Assembly: GCA_955652255.1 (NCBI GenBank)
Contig: CATPAW010000010.1
Coordinates: forward strand, 1 to 6,106
DNA: 6,106 bases
Reading direction: 5' to 3'
Source: an uncultured Chthoniobacterales bacterium
GTDB taxonomy: Bacteria > Verrucomicrobiota > Verrucomicrobiia > Chthoniobacterales > UBA10450
Positions 1-6,106 of this stretch are shown here, piece by piece. The translations under genes and the position numbers were made by a program. Numbering within the stretch: the first letter of the stretch is position 1; every line of letters begins with the position of its first letter. The notes beneath the pieces are model-generated. The model saw only the letters and a list, made by a program, of their open reading frames with translations. It was not told where the DNA came from and searched no databases.

Positions 1-414
1 CTTTACGGTTGGCCTGCGATCGTGGTTGATTTTGGAACGGCGGTGACGTTTGATATTGTCTCGGAAAAGAGAAATTATGTCGGCGGCGTGATCGCACCGG
101 GACTCGAAGCGATGACAAACTTTCTTTACCAGCGCACCGCACTGCTGCCGAAACTCTCTTTAAAAGAACCTCGCAGCGCGATCGGAAGATCGACAATTGA
201 AGCGATGAGGGCAGGGGCGATCTTCGGTTATCGTGGTTTAGTGCGCGAAATTGTCACTCGAATTAAGACCGAACGGTTTCCGCGCCGGAAAATTCACATC
301 GTATCCACGGGGGGCTACGCCCGGCTGATCGCGGCGAACCTGGGCGAAACCGTCACGGTCGACCCTAATCTAACGCTGGAGGGGTTGCGCCTTGTCGCGA
401 ATCTCAATTCGTAA
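1..414 (+). CDS. coaX: Type III pantothenate kinase, C-terminal part (5' end outside window)
   Basis: This enzyme phosphorylates pantothenate with ATP to 4'-phosphopantothenate, the first step of coenzyme A synthesis, in the cytoplasm. The reading frame is open from base 1, and 137 residues are visible. Type III kinases are usually about 250-260 residues, so roughly the N-terminal half, including the first phosphate-binding motif, is missing. Visible family marks, in order, are: the D-x-G-T-A-x-T-x-D motif (VVDFGTAVTFDIV, residues 8-20 of the visible part); the GGVIAPGLEAM stretch followed by L-x(3)-T-A-L-L-P, which shapes the pantothenate site and dimer interface; the AIFGYRGLV helix; the adenosine-side STGGYARLIA motif; and the PNLTLEGLRLVANLN tail. 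Type III enzymes are known to resist CoA feedback and to need a monovalent cation; neither can be tested here. The ATG at 22 is internal to the conserved motif and is not the true start. The gene ends with TAA at 412-414, 128 bp before the TPR gene on the same strand. Confidence 0.95.
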   Translation, partial: LYGWPAIVVDFGTAVTFDIVSEKRNYVGGVIAPGLEAMTNFLYQRTALLPKLSLKEPRSAIGRSTIEAMRAGAIFGYRGLVREIVTRIKTERFPRRKIHIVSTGGYARLIAANLGETVTVDPNLTLEGLRLVANLNS

Positions 415-542
415 TCCCGCTCGGGAATGAGCTGGCTTTCGGGCGCAACTTATGCTAAATATGGGCTCTGGTGTTGCTGCAGCTGGACGGGCGGATTTTT
501 AGGCTTGTTATCGGTTGCGCCCAAAGTTGTAATGCTGCCGGC
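415..542 (+). promoter_or_regulatory. Leader region before the TPR gene with a possible promoter
   Basis: This is the only sizeable gap between plus-strand genes. A promoter-like pair is visible: TTGTTA at 505-510, a 17-base spacer, then TGTAAT at 528-533, which is 5 of 6 to the sigma-70 -10 consensus. If used, transcription would begin about at 540, so the ATG at 543 would be nearly leaderless, which agrees with the lack of a Shine-Dalgarno sequence. The evidence is only resemblance, and the -35 match is partial. Alternatively the TPR gene is read through from coaX. No rho-independent terminator follows coaX: the short inverted repeat TCCCG/CGGGA at 415-426 has too small a loop and no T-run. 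Confidence 0.3.
441..522. repeat. 9-bp inverted repeat (GGGCGCAAC / GTTGCGCCC)
   Basis: Perfect 9-bp complementary arms lie at 441-449 and 514-522, with 64 bases between them, inside the coaX-TPR gap. The second arm falls in the spacer of the promoter-like pair at 505-533. The arms could form a stem in a transcript running through from coaX, or be a split protein-binding site. They could also be chance in a GC-rich stretch. Confidence 0.35.
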
Positions 543-3500
543 ATGAAGATTCGCAAAATTGCGGCGATCGCCGTTTTGGTGCTCAGCTCTTTTGCGGCCA
601 CGAATGTCGCGCCGTCAAAATCGGAACTGGAGGCAATGTACAGCAAAGCGTTCCGAGATTTCGAAGCGAATAATTTTCCCGAGGCGTTGAAAGAGCTCGA
701 CGAAATAGACGTTCGGCAGCCGGATTTGGCCGAATCGCAAAATCTGCGCGGGGTTATCCTGATGCGACAGGGCATCTATGACAAAGCGGAAGCAGCATTG
801 CACGAAGCAGCGCGGATCGATCCTAAGTTTTGGAATGCGCGCTTTAACCTCGCCGAGGTTCCGTTTCTGAAAAAAGATTGGGCGGAAGCGCGCAGTCGTT
901 TTCAGCAGCTCCTCTCCGGCAACGAGTCCGATCTGGAGGGGGACGCGGCGCAACTTATTCAATATAAGATTCTGCTGACATATTTGCTGGAGGGAAAAGA
1001 GAACATGGTCGACGCGATTCTGGCCAAATTCGAGCTTGCGCCCGATAGGCCGGCGGTGCAGTACGCGAAGGTCGCCATTGCGCTCCAGCACAAAAATACA
1101 AAGGAAGCGAAAGATTGGATGGATGCTGCGGAGACGAAATTTTCTCCGCAATTGAACAAGCTTTTTGCCGAATCGTTGTATGAAGTGGGCTGGCTGGAAA
1201 AGCCGGCTGGCCAGGCCCGCGCGTCGCTACCGTTGACGACTGTAGCCGAGCGTGCGGCAAAGACCAAAGCCTTCGCGCGATCAAGATTCGAACAGGCCCA
1301 ACAAGCTCTGCAACAGCGTGACTTCGTAACAGCCCAAAAATTTATCGACGACGCCGATGCATCCGATCCGAATCAAGCGCCGATCCTCAATTTGCGCGGT
1401 GAGATTTTGATGGAGCAGAAGCAATTCGGCGAAGCAGAAGCCGCGTTTAAAAAGGCGTCCAAGGTCGATCCGAAATTCCGCGAAGCGCAATATAATCTCG
1501 CGCAAATTCCATTTAAGGAAAAAGATTATGCCAAGGCGCGCGAGCGTTTCGAAGCGCTTTTTCAGCAGACGCCAGGAGGGGACAAGAATCAGGCCGCGCA
1601 GATTATCCAGTTCAAGATCTACATGACCCTGTTGCTCGAAGACAAAGAGAGCCGCGCGCAAAAGATGATGGAGCAATTTCAGTTCACAGGAGATACGCCG
1701 GCGCTTTACTACGCCCAGGCGGCCTGGGAGTTTAAGCACAACAATCCAAACAAAGCGACTGACTGGATCGCGTCGGCGAAGAGGATTTATTCGCCCGCTT
1801 TGAACAACCTTTTCGGAGATGCCTTTTATGATCTCGGCTGGGTGCAAAGTCCGGCGATCGTCGCTTCTGTGGCTCCGGCGACTGAAGCCGCCGTTGTAAT
1901 GTCGGCGCAAACTGAGTCTTTCCCGGCAATCGAGCCCAGTCCTATTCCAGGCACGGTTGTCGCCGCAAACAAAGCACCGAAGCAACCAAGAACCGAGTCT
2001 GTACGTCCTTCTACACCGGCCGCGAGTCCGGCGATCGCTGGCATTGAGGCGACGACTTCGCGAGCGGCCAAGTCTCCTACAACACTCATGCAGGCGCCTG
2101 TCGTTGCCTCAAACCAGTCCATGGCTGCGGGAGCTCCGGCCAAGCCGGAAGAGCTTCCTGCTTCTCCAGCTGCCGCGCTTTCGCCCACGGTAGAAACGCC
2201 GGTCGCGGCATCAGCACCGGCCAAGTCTGCGGTCGCATCGGCTTCTTCTGCCGGCCAGGGCGAAAAGACCGCGATTCCGCCATCGAATGTTCCGCTTCAA
2301 GCATCTGCGGCACCTATCGTTGTCGCTACGCCGGCGGCCGTTCCTGCGCCAGCCCGGATTCACGAGTGGTCGCGGCCTGCCATGGGTGAGACGCGGCAGA
2401 GATTACTTGTCGGCGGCTTGCTTTTGTCCGGCATCTTCTTGTTGGCTTGGGTGATTGTTCCTGAGATTCGCCGCCGCACAACCAGTGTCCCAGTTTTTCG
2501 CCATGCCGCGCCGGTGAGCGGGCCTCGCGTGGATGATGAAGTCGAGATCTCGTCTTCCCGAATTCAGGTGACAGCAGCGAGCCATCGTCTCATTGGTGGA
2601 CCTCCCCGAGTGTCGTTACAATTGAAGGCTTCCGAACCTTCGTTGCGCCGCGGCGTTCTGGCGCTAGGAAAATCTGCCCGCGGCTTCACTGGGAATTCGA
2701 CTCTGACCGCCGGTGTCCTGGAACCTGTCGCCCCGCCTGCTGCCGAAGTTGCAGTAGAACCGCTAGCGCTGACCGAACCCCTTCCTGAGTCCGCGGTTGG
2801 CCCTGTCACCAAACAAGCGGTTGAACCTGCCAGCCTCGAATTTATGCCGGATGCCGGCGTTGTCTTTCCGTTCGTTTCGCCAATGCCTGAAATGCACGAG
2901 CCCATCGAATCGACGAACGAAGCTCCCACCGTTTTTGAGACAGCCGTCGCCCCTATCGCGGAGCCATTGATCGATTCTAGAGAGGAACCTGAAACAGAAC
3001 CGCTGGAACCGATCGGGCAAGGACAGCCCATTCCGCACCAAATACCGGTCCTTGCGACGGAACCGCTCGTAGCCGAGCGTGTCGAGGCGCCGTCTTTTAG
3101 TCCAATAGCTATTTCCACCGAGCCCTCAGTCCCGCAATCAACCTCATCTCTAACCATGCCTGAACCGACCCAAGTCCCAACCGCTGCTCCAGTAATCAGA
3201 ACCCCAGCCGCCCCAGGCACGATGCAACCCGCTGACGCCATGCACGCCGCTGTGCAGATCACTTTCTCATTTGAGATCGCCTCGATGCAACTGACGCCAA
3301 CCTTCAAGATGGGCGCTTTGCAAGTACGGCCGACCTCCAAGATTGTGACGATGCGCCTGGCTCCTTCCCAGCAGCCGCAGCCGGCGGTGAATTTGCAGGT
3401 CACTTTCGAGATTGCAAAGATTCAGCCCACAGGAGGGGCGCTCGGCACTCTTCGCTTGACCCCGTCTCAGCAGCAAAGGCCAACGGCCACGGGTTCGCCT

Positions 3501-3821
3501 TCGTTCACGGTGGCAGGCTTACAACTTGTCTCGAATTTTGAGGCCGCGCCTGTTCAGCTTACTCCCTCGCAGCAAGGCCAGGCTTCGGTTCTGGTGACGG
3601 CCCCGTTTCAGATCGCGACCATCGAGTTTTCGCCATCGTTTGAGATCGCATCCCTTGTGCTGAATTCGAGTTCCAAGCAGGTTTCCGTGCAACTGCCCGG
3701 CGCCGGTCCCGGCTCAGAAGGCGCTCCGATGTTCGAGATTGCAAATCTGCAGCTCACTGGCGGTGGCGAAATAGGCATGCTGCAGCTCAATCTGCTCGGT
3801 CATGGCCCGAAGCGGGCGTGA
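543..3821 (+). CDS. Large signal-peptide TPR protein with one TM helix and C-terminal 11-residue repeats; function unknown
   Basis: I do not recognise a named family for the whole protein (1092 residues). The ATG at 543 is chosen because it gives a typical signal peptide: basic MKIRKI start, hydrophobic core to about residue 17, and a plausible cleavage after SFA (residues 16-18). A GTG at 471 would add 24 residues in front and bury this signal; neither start has a Shine-Dalgarno sequence. Domains in order are: two homologous TPR modules (about 32-218 and 248-434); an Ala/Pro/Ser-rich linker (436-606); one TM helix (621-640) followed by EIRRR; a compact segment (664-712); a Pro/Glu/Val-rich linker (713-900); and a beta-strand-like repeat region (910-1085). 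The signal peptide and the arginines after the TM helix suggest TPRs in the periplasm and the C-terminal 450 residues in the cytoplasm. Arginines also lie before the helix, so this topology is uncertain. TPRs bind protein partners, so a scaffold in the envelope is the likeliest role. The frame is intact throughout. Confidence 0.85.
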   Translation: MKIRKIAAIAVLVLSSFAATNVAPSKSELEAMYSKAFRDFEANNFPEALKELDEIDVRQPDLAESQNLRGVILMRQGIYDKAEAALHEAARIDPKFWNARFNLAEVPFLKKDWAEARSRFQQLLSGNESDLEGDAAQLIQYKILLTYLLEGKENMVDAILAKFELAPDRPAVQYAKVAIALQHKNTKEAKDWMDAAETKFSPQLNKLFAESLYEVGWLEKPAGQARASLPLTTVAERAAKTKAFARSRFEQAQQALQQRDFVTAQKFIDDADASDPNQAPILNLRGEILMEQKQFGEAEAAFKKASKVDPKFREAQYNLAQIPFKEKDYAKARERFEALFQQTPGGDKNQAAQIIQFKIYMTLLLEDKESRAQKMMEQFQFTGDTPALYYAQAAWEFKHNNPNKATDWIASAKRIYSPALNNLFGDAFYDLGWVQSPAIVASVAPATEAAVVMSAQTESFPAIEPSPIPGTVVAANKAPKQPRTESVRPSTPAASPAIAGIEATTSRAAKSPTTLMQAPVVASNQSMAAGAPAKPEELPASPAAALSPTVETPVAASAPAKSAVASASSAGQGEKTAIPPSNVPLQASAAPIVVATPAAVPAPARIHEWSRPAMGETRQRLLVGGLLLSGIFLLAWVIVPEIRRRTTSVPVFRHAAPVSGPRVDDEVEISSSRIQVTAASHRLIGGPPRVSLQLKASEPSLRRGVLALGKSARGFTGNSTLTAGVLEPVAPPAAEVAVEPLALTEPLPESAVGPVTKQAVEPASLEFMPDAGVVFPFVSPMPEMHEPIESTNEAPTVFETAVAPIAEPLIDSREEPETEPLEPIGQGQPIPHQIPVLATEPLVAERVEAPSFSPIAISTEPSVPQSTSSLTMPEPTQVPTAAPVIRTPAAPGTMQPADAMHAAVQITFSFEIASMQLTPTFKMGALQVRPTSKIVTMRLAPSQQPQPAVNLQVTFEIAKIQPTGGALGTLRLTPSQQQRPTATGSPSFTVAGLQLVSNFEAAPVQLTPSQQGQASVLVTAPFQIATIEFSPSFEIASLVLNSSSKQVSVQLPGAGPGSEGAPMFEIANLQLTGGGEIGMLQLNLLGHGPKRA
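636..1847 (+). repeat. Tandem duplicated TPR modules within the large protein
   Basis: Residues 33-217 and 249-433 of the protein align with a constant offset of 216 and no gaps. Landmarks are NLRG at 67 and 283, IDPKF/VDPKF at 92 and 308, the NLA-x-x-PF segment at 102 and 318, LLE-x-KE at 148 and 364, and GW at 216 and 432. By hand count about half the positions in the core (67-153 against 283-369) are identical. Each copy holds canonical TPR helix pairs (for example KAEAALHEAARIDP and EAEAAFKKASKVDP) followed by helices that look less like TPRs. The copies occupy about 636-1196 and 1281-1847 and are joined by a short Ala/Arg-rich spacer. This is an old internal gene duplication, since the copies have diverged but kept register. 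Confidence 0.9.
1848..2360 (+). other. Ala/Pro/Ser-rich low-complexity linker
   Basis: Residues 436-606 of the large TPR protein are dominated by A, P, S, T and V with few aromatic or charged residues (for example PAASPAIAG and APAKPEELPASPAAA). This looks like a long disordered spacer between the TPR modules and the membrane helix. If the TPRs are periplasmic, it could span part of the periplasm or peptidoglycan layer. No globular domain is visible. Confidence 0.8.
2403..2462 (+). other. Single predicted transmembrane helix in the large TPR protein
   Basis: Residues 621-640 form one uncharged hydrophobic stretch (LLVGGLLLSGIFLLAWVIVP), flanked by ETRQR before and EIRRR after. It is the only membrane-length hydrophobic segment after the signal peptide. 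The denser positive charge on the C-terminal side favours a type I topology with the tail in the cytoplasm. The call rests on hydrophobicity by eye. Confidence 0.85.
2532..2678 (+). other. Compact juxtamembrane segment of unknown function
   Basis: Residues 664-712 of the large TPR protein, just after the membrane helix, differ from the linkers on both sides. They mix charged, aliphatic and glycine residues (DDEVEISSSRIQV, then HRLIGGPPRVSLQLKASEPS, then LRRGVLALGK) and read like several short beta strands. The VSLQLKASEPS piece faintly resembles a unit of the C-terminal repeats. It may be a small folded or binding element; I do not recognise a family. Confidence 0.4.
2679..3242 (+). other. 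Pro/Glu/Val-rich linker in the large TPR protein
   Basis: Residues 713-900 are rich in P, E, V and A with recurring EPL motifs (VEPLAL, TEPLPES, AEPLID, TEPLEP, TEPLVAE), so the segment is acidic and probably extended. It separates the juxtamembrane segment from the C-terminal repeats. It differs in character from the first linker, being acidic where the first is nearly uncharged, as might be expected if the two lie on opposite sides of the membrane. Confidence 0.7.
3270..3797 (+). repeat. C-terminal array of 11-residue beta-like repeats (FEIAxLQLTPS)
   Basis: Residues 910-1085 contain about twelve units of roughly 11 residues. They start at 910, 921, 932; 955, 965; 988, 999; 1022, 1033, 1044; and 1064, 1075, so they fall in five blocks of two or three. 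The consensus is F-[EKQ]-[IM]-[AG]-x-[LMIV]-x-[LVF]-x-P-[ST], for example FEIASMQLTPT, FKMGALQVRPT, FEAAPVQLTPS and FEIANLQLTGG. Three blocks end in PSQQ (941, 974, 1008), a spacing of 33-34 residues. Hydrophobic residues at positions 1, 3, 6 and 8 suggest a beta strand or strand pair with a turn at the P-[ST]. Some copies are close at DNA level: the same 14 bases, TTCGAGATTGCAAA, occur at 3405 and 3732, which hints at recent duplication or conversion. I know no named domain with this repeat. Confidence 0.75.
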
Positions 3822-3863
3822 TTTAGCGGACGCTAGGGCATTCCGAACCGTAAATCCTGCTGC

Positions 3864-4994
3864 CTACCTGGGCGGCGTCGAGCGCCTGGCAAAGCGACCG
3901 CGATTTAAAGATCGTAGCTGTTTAGGTAGAAATTCTCCGTCGCGCCTGATCAATTTACCGTCGAAATAAATCTCTCCACCACCATATTCTGGCCGCTGAA
4001 TGCTAACCATGTCCCAATGGACCTGGCTTCGATTTCCATTGTCGGCCTCTTCGTAAGCTTGACCAGGTGTGAAGTGGAATGAGCCGGCAATTTTCTCATC
4101 GAACAAGATATCCCGCATCGGTTCCAGAACGTGCGGATTAAACCCGAGTGAAAACTCACCGATATAACGGGCGCCGGCATCTGAATCGAGGATCTTATTC
4201 AGTTCCTTCGTTCGATTGCTTGTGGCATTGACGATCTTTCCATCTCGAAACTCCAGGCGGATTCCATCGAAACTAATGCCCTGATAAATGCTCGGCGCGT
4301 TAAAAGTAACATGCCCCTGAACAGAATTTTTCACGGGGCAACTGAAAACCTCACCGTCGGGGATGTTGCGATCACCCCCACAGATCACAGCCGGAATTCC
4401 TTTGAGGCTGAAGCGGAGCTCGGTCTCGGGCTCTTTGATCTCGACGCAATCCGTTTTTTCCATCAGCGCCTTAAGCGCTTTCATTCCAGGTTGCAGTTTG
4501 CGATAATCCAGGGTGCAGACTGCGAAATAAAAGTCTTCGAATGCCTCCGTGCTCATTCCAGCAAGTTGTGCCATTGATGGCGTCGGCCAGCGCAAGACTA
4601 CCCACTTCGTTTTTTTAACTCTTTGGTCCTGCACCGGCCGCATTGTTTTGGCGATCAATTTCATCCGCTCCGCCGGCACGTCCGATAATTCGGTGATGTT
4701 GTTGCTGCCACGCAGCGCAATATACGCGTTCATCTTTTTCATCCGTGCCAGTTCATGGCTCGCCATCAGCTTTAGTTGTCGCTCCGACGCCCCGAGTGCA
4801 AGAGCGCGACTGACTCGTGCGCGGTGAATTTGGACGAAGGGAATTGCGCCAATGTTTCGCGCCGTCCGGATAAGCGCGATAGTCATTTCCTCAGGAACGT
4901 CGAACGCTTCGATCAAAACGTTTTCGTCGCGCTTAAGTCGAATGGAATAGCCAACAAGAAGTTTGGCGAGCGTGTCGAAGCGGGCATCATGCAT
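3864..4994 (-). CDS. M29-family metallo-aminopeptidase (aminopeptidase T/PepS/AmpS type)
   Basis: M29 enzymes remove N-terminal residues from peptides using two metal ions, and act in the cytoplasm as dimers. The protein has 376 residues, slightly shorter than the usual 400 or so. The N-terminal KLLVGYSIRLKRDENVLIEA stretch matches the family opening. All six expected ligand positions are visible: Glu215 (DGEVFSCPV), Glu280 (GEFSLGFNP), His307 and Tyr314 (HFTPGQAY), and His326 and Asp328 (VHWDMV). Their spacing is close to that of characterised members, though the gap between Tyr314 and His326 is shorter than I recall for them. No signal peptide is seen. The ATG at 4994 is the only reasonable start, because an in-frame TAA lies two codons upstream; there is no Shine-Dalgarno sequence. 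The last 17 or so residues are Arg-rich and look like a non-conserved tail. It lies 61 bp downstream of rsmB on the same strand, so co-transcription is possible. Substrate preference cannot be read from the sequence. Confidence 0.92.
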   Translation of the reverse strand: MHDARFDTLAKLLVGYSIRLKRDENVLIEAFDVPEEMTIALIRTARNIGAIPFVQIHRARVSRALALGASERQLKLMASHELARMKKMNAYIALRGSNNITELSDVPAERMKLIAKTMRPVQDQRVKKTKWVVLRWPTPSMAQLAGMSTEAFEDFYFAVCTLDYRKLQPGMKALKALMEKTDCVEIKEPETELRFSLKGIPAVICGGDRNIPDGEVFSCPVKNSVQGHVTFNAPSIYQGISFDGIRLEFRDGKIVNATSNRTKELNKILDSDAGARYIGEFSLGFNPHVLEPMRDILFDEKIAGSFHFTPGQAYEEADNGNRSQVHWDMVSIQRPEYGGGEIYFDGKLIRRDGEFLPKQLRSLNRGRFARRSTPPR

Positions 4995-5055
4995 AGGAGG
5001 TTATGATTCCACTGGACGCGACGGATGCAACCCAGGGCCGAGACCGGTACTCCAG

Positions 5056-6106
5056 CTAGCCGGCCCGGATAAGTTTCGCTGCAAACGCACCATCAAAGCC
5101 GTCTCGGAACGGAAGCGACGATCGAGCTTCCATTTGTCGCGAGTTTGCAAATTCACGCAAGAGTTGCTGCACCACCTTTTCATTTTCTTCAGGCTCAAGA
5201 CTGCACGTGCTATAGACAAACACTCCGCCAGTCTTCAATAAACCGAGGGCTGTGCGAACAATTTTGAGTTGCTGCTCTTGCATGCGAACAAGGTCGGCTG
5301 CTCTTATTCGCCATCGAACATCCACGCGGCGTCGCATCACCCCGGTGTTGCTGCAAGGAGCGTCAATTAAGACGCGGTCAAAAGGAGCGATCGCAAAAAG
5401 TTCTTTTGGGATGCGCCGGTACGTCCAATCGAAATGAAAAACGCGAGCAATTCCGGCGCCGAGTCGCGCGAGATTTTCTTCCAGAACGCGGAGGCGCTCG
5501 ACTGCCCGGTCGCAGGCAGCGATCGCGCCGCGATTTCGCATCAGTTCCGCGACGTAACTTGTTTTTCCACCCGGCGCCGCGCACACGTCGAGAACTTTTT
5601 CTCCAGGTTGCGGATCGAGAAGCCGGCAAGCAATGGCTGTACTTGGGTCCTGAATGTAGCAATGACCCTGGGCGAGAGCCTCGGTTGGAAACGCACGAAA
5701 TTCCACAAAATCTCGATTACCTGATAACGACCGCGCTTCGGGATAAGCCCGACGAAAGTCTTGGCGACCGATTTTCAATCGATTGATGCGGGCATACAGA
5801 GGCGGCGGCCGGTTATTCCAAGTGCACAACGCTTCGGCGGCTCCGGGTCCAAAGTTCTGTTCCCAACGTGCGACCAGAAATCGTGGATGAGAGGTGCGGA
5901 TCGCCAAGCACTGCTTGCTTGCTTGCAAACGCAATTCATCTTGACGACGCGCCGCCGTCCGAAGAATTGCGTTGATCAATGCCCGATGGCTTTTCGGCGC
6001 GAGCTCGACCGTTTCGTGGACCGCCGCGTGCTCGGGTGTTTTGAGAAAAAAGAGCTGGTAAAGACCGAGGCGAAGAAGATCGCGAAGATCGACATCGAGG
6101 GGAGAC
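5056..6106 (-). CDS. rsmB: 16S rRNA cytosine-C5 methyltransferase, RsmB/Sun type (5' end outside window)
   Basis: RsmB methylates C5 of cytosine 967 (E. coli numbering) in 16S rRNA using S-adenosylmethionine. The frame is open from the right edge to TAG at 5056-5058, giving 349 visible codons; E. coli RsmB has 429, so some N-terminal residues are missing. The first visible part (LLRLGLYQLFFLKTPEHAAV, then SHRALINAILR) is the NusB-like RNA-binding domain. A TTG at 5979 lies inside that domain and is not the start. The catalytic domain shows the YIQDPSTA entry, SAM-binding motif I DVCAAPGGKT (5560-5589), motif IV DAPCSNTGVMRRR with the product-release Cys (5353-5355), and motif VI YSTCSLEPEEN with the nucleophilic Cys (5203-5205). 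The two cysteines are 50 residues apart, the same as in E. coli. The DGAFAAKLIRAG end is the usual C-terminus. The full motif set makes an RsmF or other NOL1/NOP2/Sun paralogue less likely, because of the NusB domain. Confidence 0.94.
   Translation of the reverse strand, partial: SPLDVDLRDLLRLGLYQLFFLKTPEHAAVHETVELAPKSHRALINAILRTAARRQDELRLQASKQCLAIRTSHPRFLVARWEQNFGPGAAEALCTWNNRPPPLYARINRLKIGRQDFRRAYPEARSLSGNRDFVEFRAFPTEALAQGHCYIQDPSTAIACRLLDPQPGEKVLDVCAAPGGKTSYVAELMRNRGAIAACDRAVERLRVLEENLARLGAGIARVFHFDWTYRRIPKELFAIAPFDRVLIDAPCSNTGVMRRRVDVRWRIRAADLVRMQEQQLKIVRTALGLLKTGGVFVYSTCSLEPEENEKVVQQLLREFANSRQMEARSSLPFRDGFDGAFAAKLIRAG

Noticed and set aside
471..542. GTG at 471 as the start of the TPR gene, adding 24 residues.
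   Set aside because: It would place a non-signal-like stretch ahead of a textbook signal peptide beginning at 543, and it has no ribosome binding site.
2564..3403. Long open minus-strand frame (279 codons) opposite the TPR gene, and similar long antisense frames at 1281-1985 and 1826-2224.
   Set aside because: Their translations are low-complexity mirrors of the Ala/Pro/Glu-rich coding strand or of the TPR modules, with no recognisable motifs. Antisense frames of this kind are common in GC-rich coding DNA.
3822..3863. A bidirectional terminator in the convergent gap.
   Set aside because: Only a 4-bp AGCG/CGCT pairing with a two-base gap is visible, and there is no T-run on either strand.
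4995..5055. A promoter for the aminopeptidase on the minus strand (TTGCAT, 17 bases, ATCATA).
   Set aside because: Both hexamers match the consensus poorly, so I do not call it.
4995..5059. A perfect AGGAGG on the plus strand at 4995-5000, followed by ATG at 5003 and an 18-codon frame ending in TAG.
   Set aside because: The spacing of two bases is too short for a ribosome binding site, the frame is tiny and unremarkable, and it lies in the short gap between two well-supported minus-strand genes. It is most likely chance.
5406..5786. Plus-strand open frame of 126 codons opposite rsmB.
   Set aside because: It is Arg-rich shadow sequence with no domain, and it covers the conserved catalytic motifs of rsmB on the other strand.

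Overview
The window holds four protein-coding genes in two converging pairs. On the plus strand are the 3' part of a type III pantothenate kinase gene (coaX, cut by the left edge) and a very large gene for a secreted or membrane-anchored TPR protein of 1092 residues. On the minus strand are an rRNA cytosine methyltransferase of the RsmB/Sun type (its 5' end lies beyond the right edge) and an M29-family aminopeptidase. The two pairs meet tail to tail with 42 bp between them. I see no RNA genes, CRISPR arrays, insertion sequences or phage genes.

The DNA is moderately GC-rich by eye. The organism is a bacterium with chromosomal housekeeping genes. The RsmB motif around the release cysteine (PCSNTGVMRRRVDVRWR), the type III kinase and a giant TPR/TM/proline-rich protein would suit the Verrucomicrobiota (a soil Chthoniobacter/Udaeobacter-like lineage) or another PVC-group or Acidobacteriota lineage. 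This is an inference from recollection of family style, not a measured placement. Neither of the two visible start codons has a Shine-Dalgarno sequence.

Layout: 1-414 coaX (C-terminal 137 codons); 415-542 a short intergenic region with a promoter-like pair of hexamers and a 9-bp inverted repeat; 543-3821 the TPR protein; 3822-3863 convergent gap; 3864-4994 (minus) M29 aminopeptidase; 4995-5055 gap; 5056-6106 (minus) rsmB, open to the edge.

Three of the genes are familiar enzymes: CoA synthesis, peptide trimming and 16S rRNA m5C modification. The unusual one is the TPR protein. It has a signal peptide, two 216-residue-offset copies of a TPR module that align without gaps, an Ala/Pro/Ser-rich linker, one transmembrane helix, a compact juxtamembrane segment, a Pro/Glu-rich linker, and a C-terminal region built from about twelve copies of an 11-residue beta-strand-like repeat (consensus F-E-I-A-x-L-Q-L-T-P-S). 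I do not recognise that repeat as any named domain, and it is the best candidate in the window for something undescribed.
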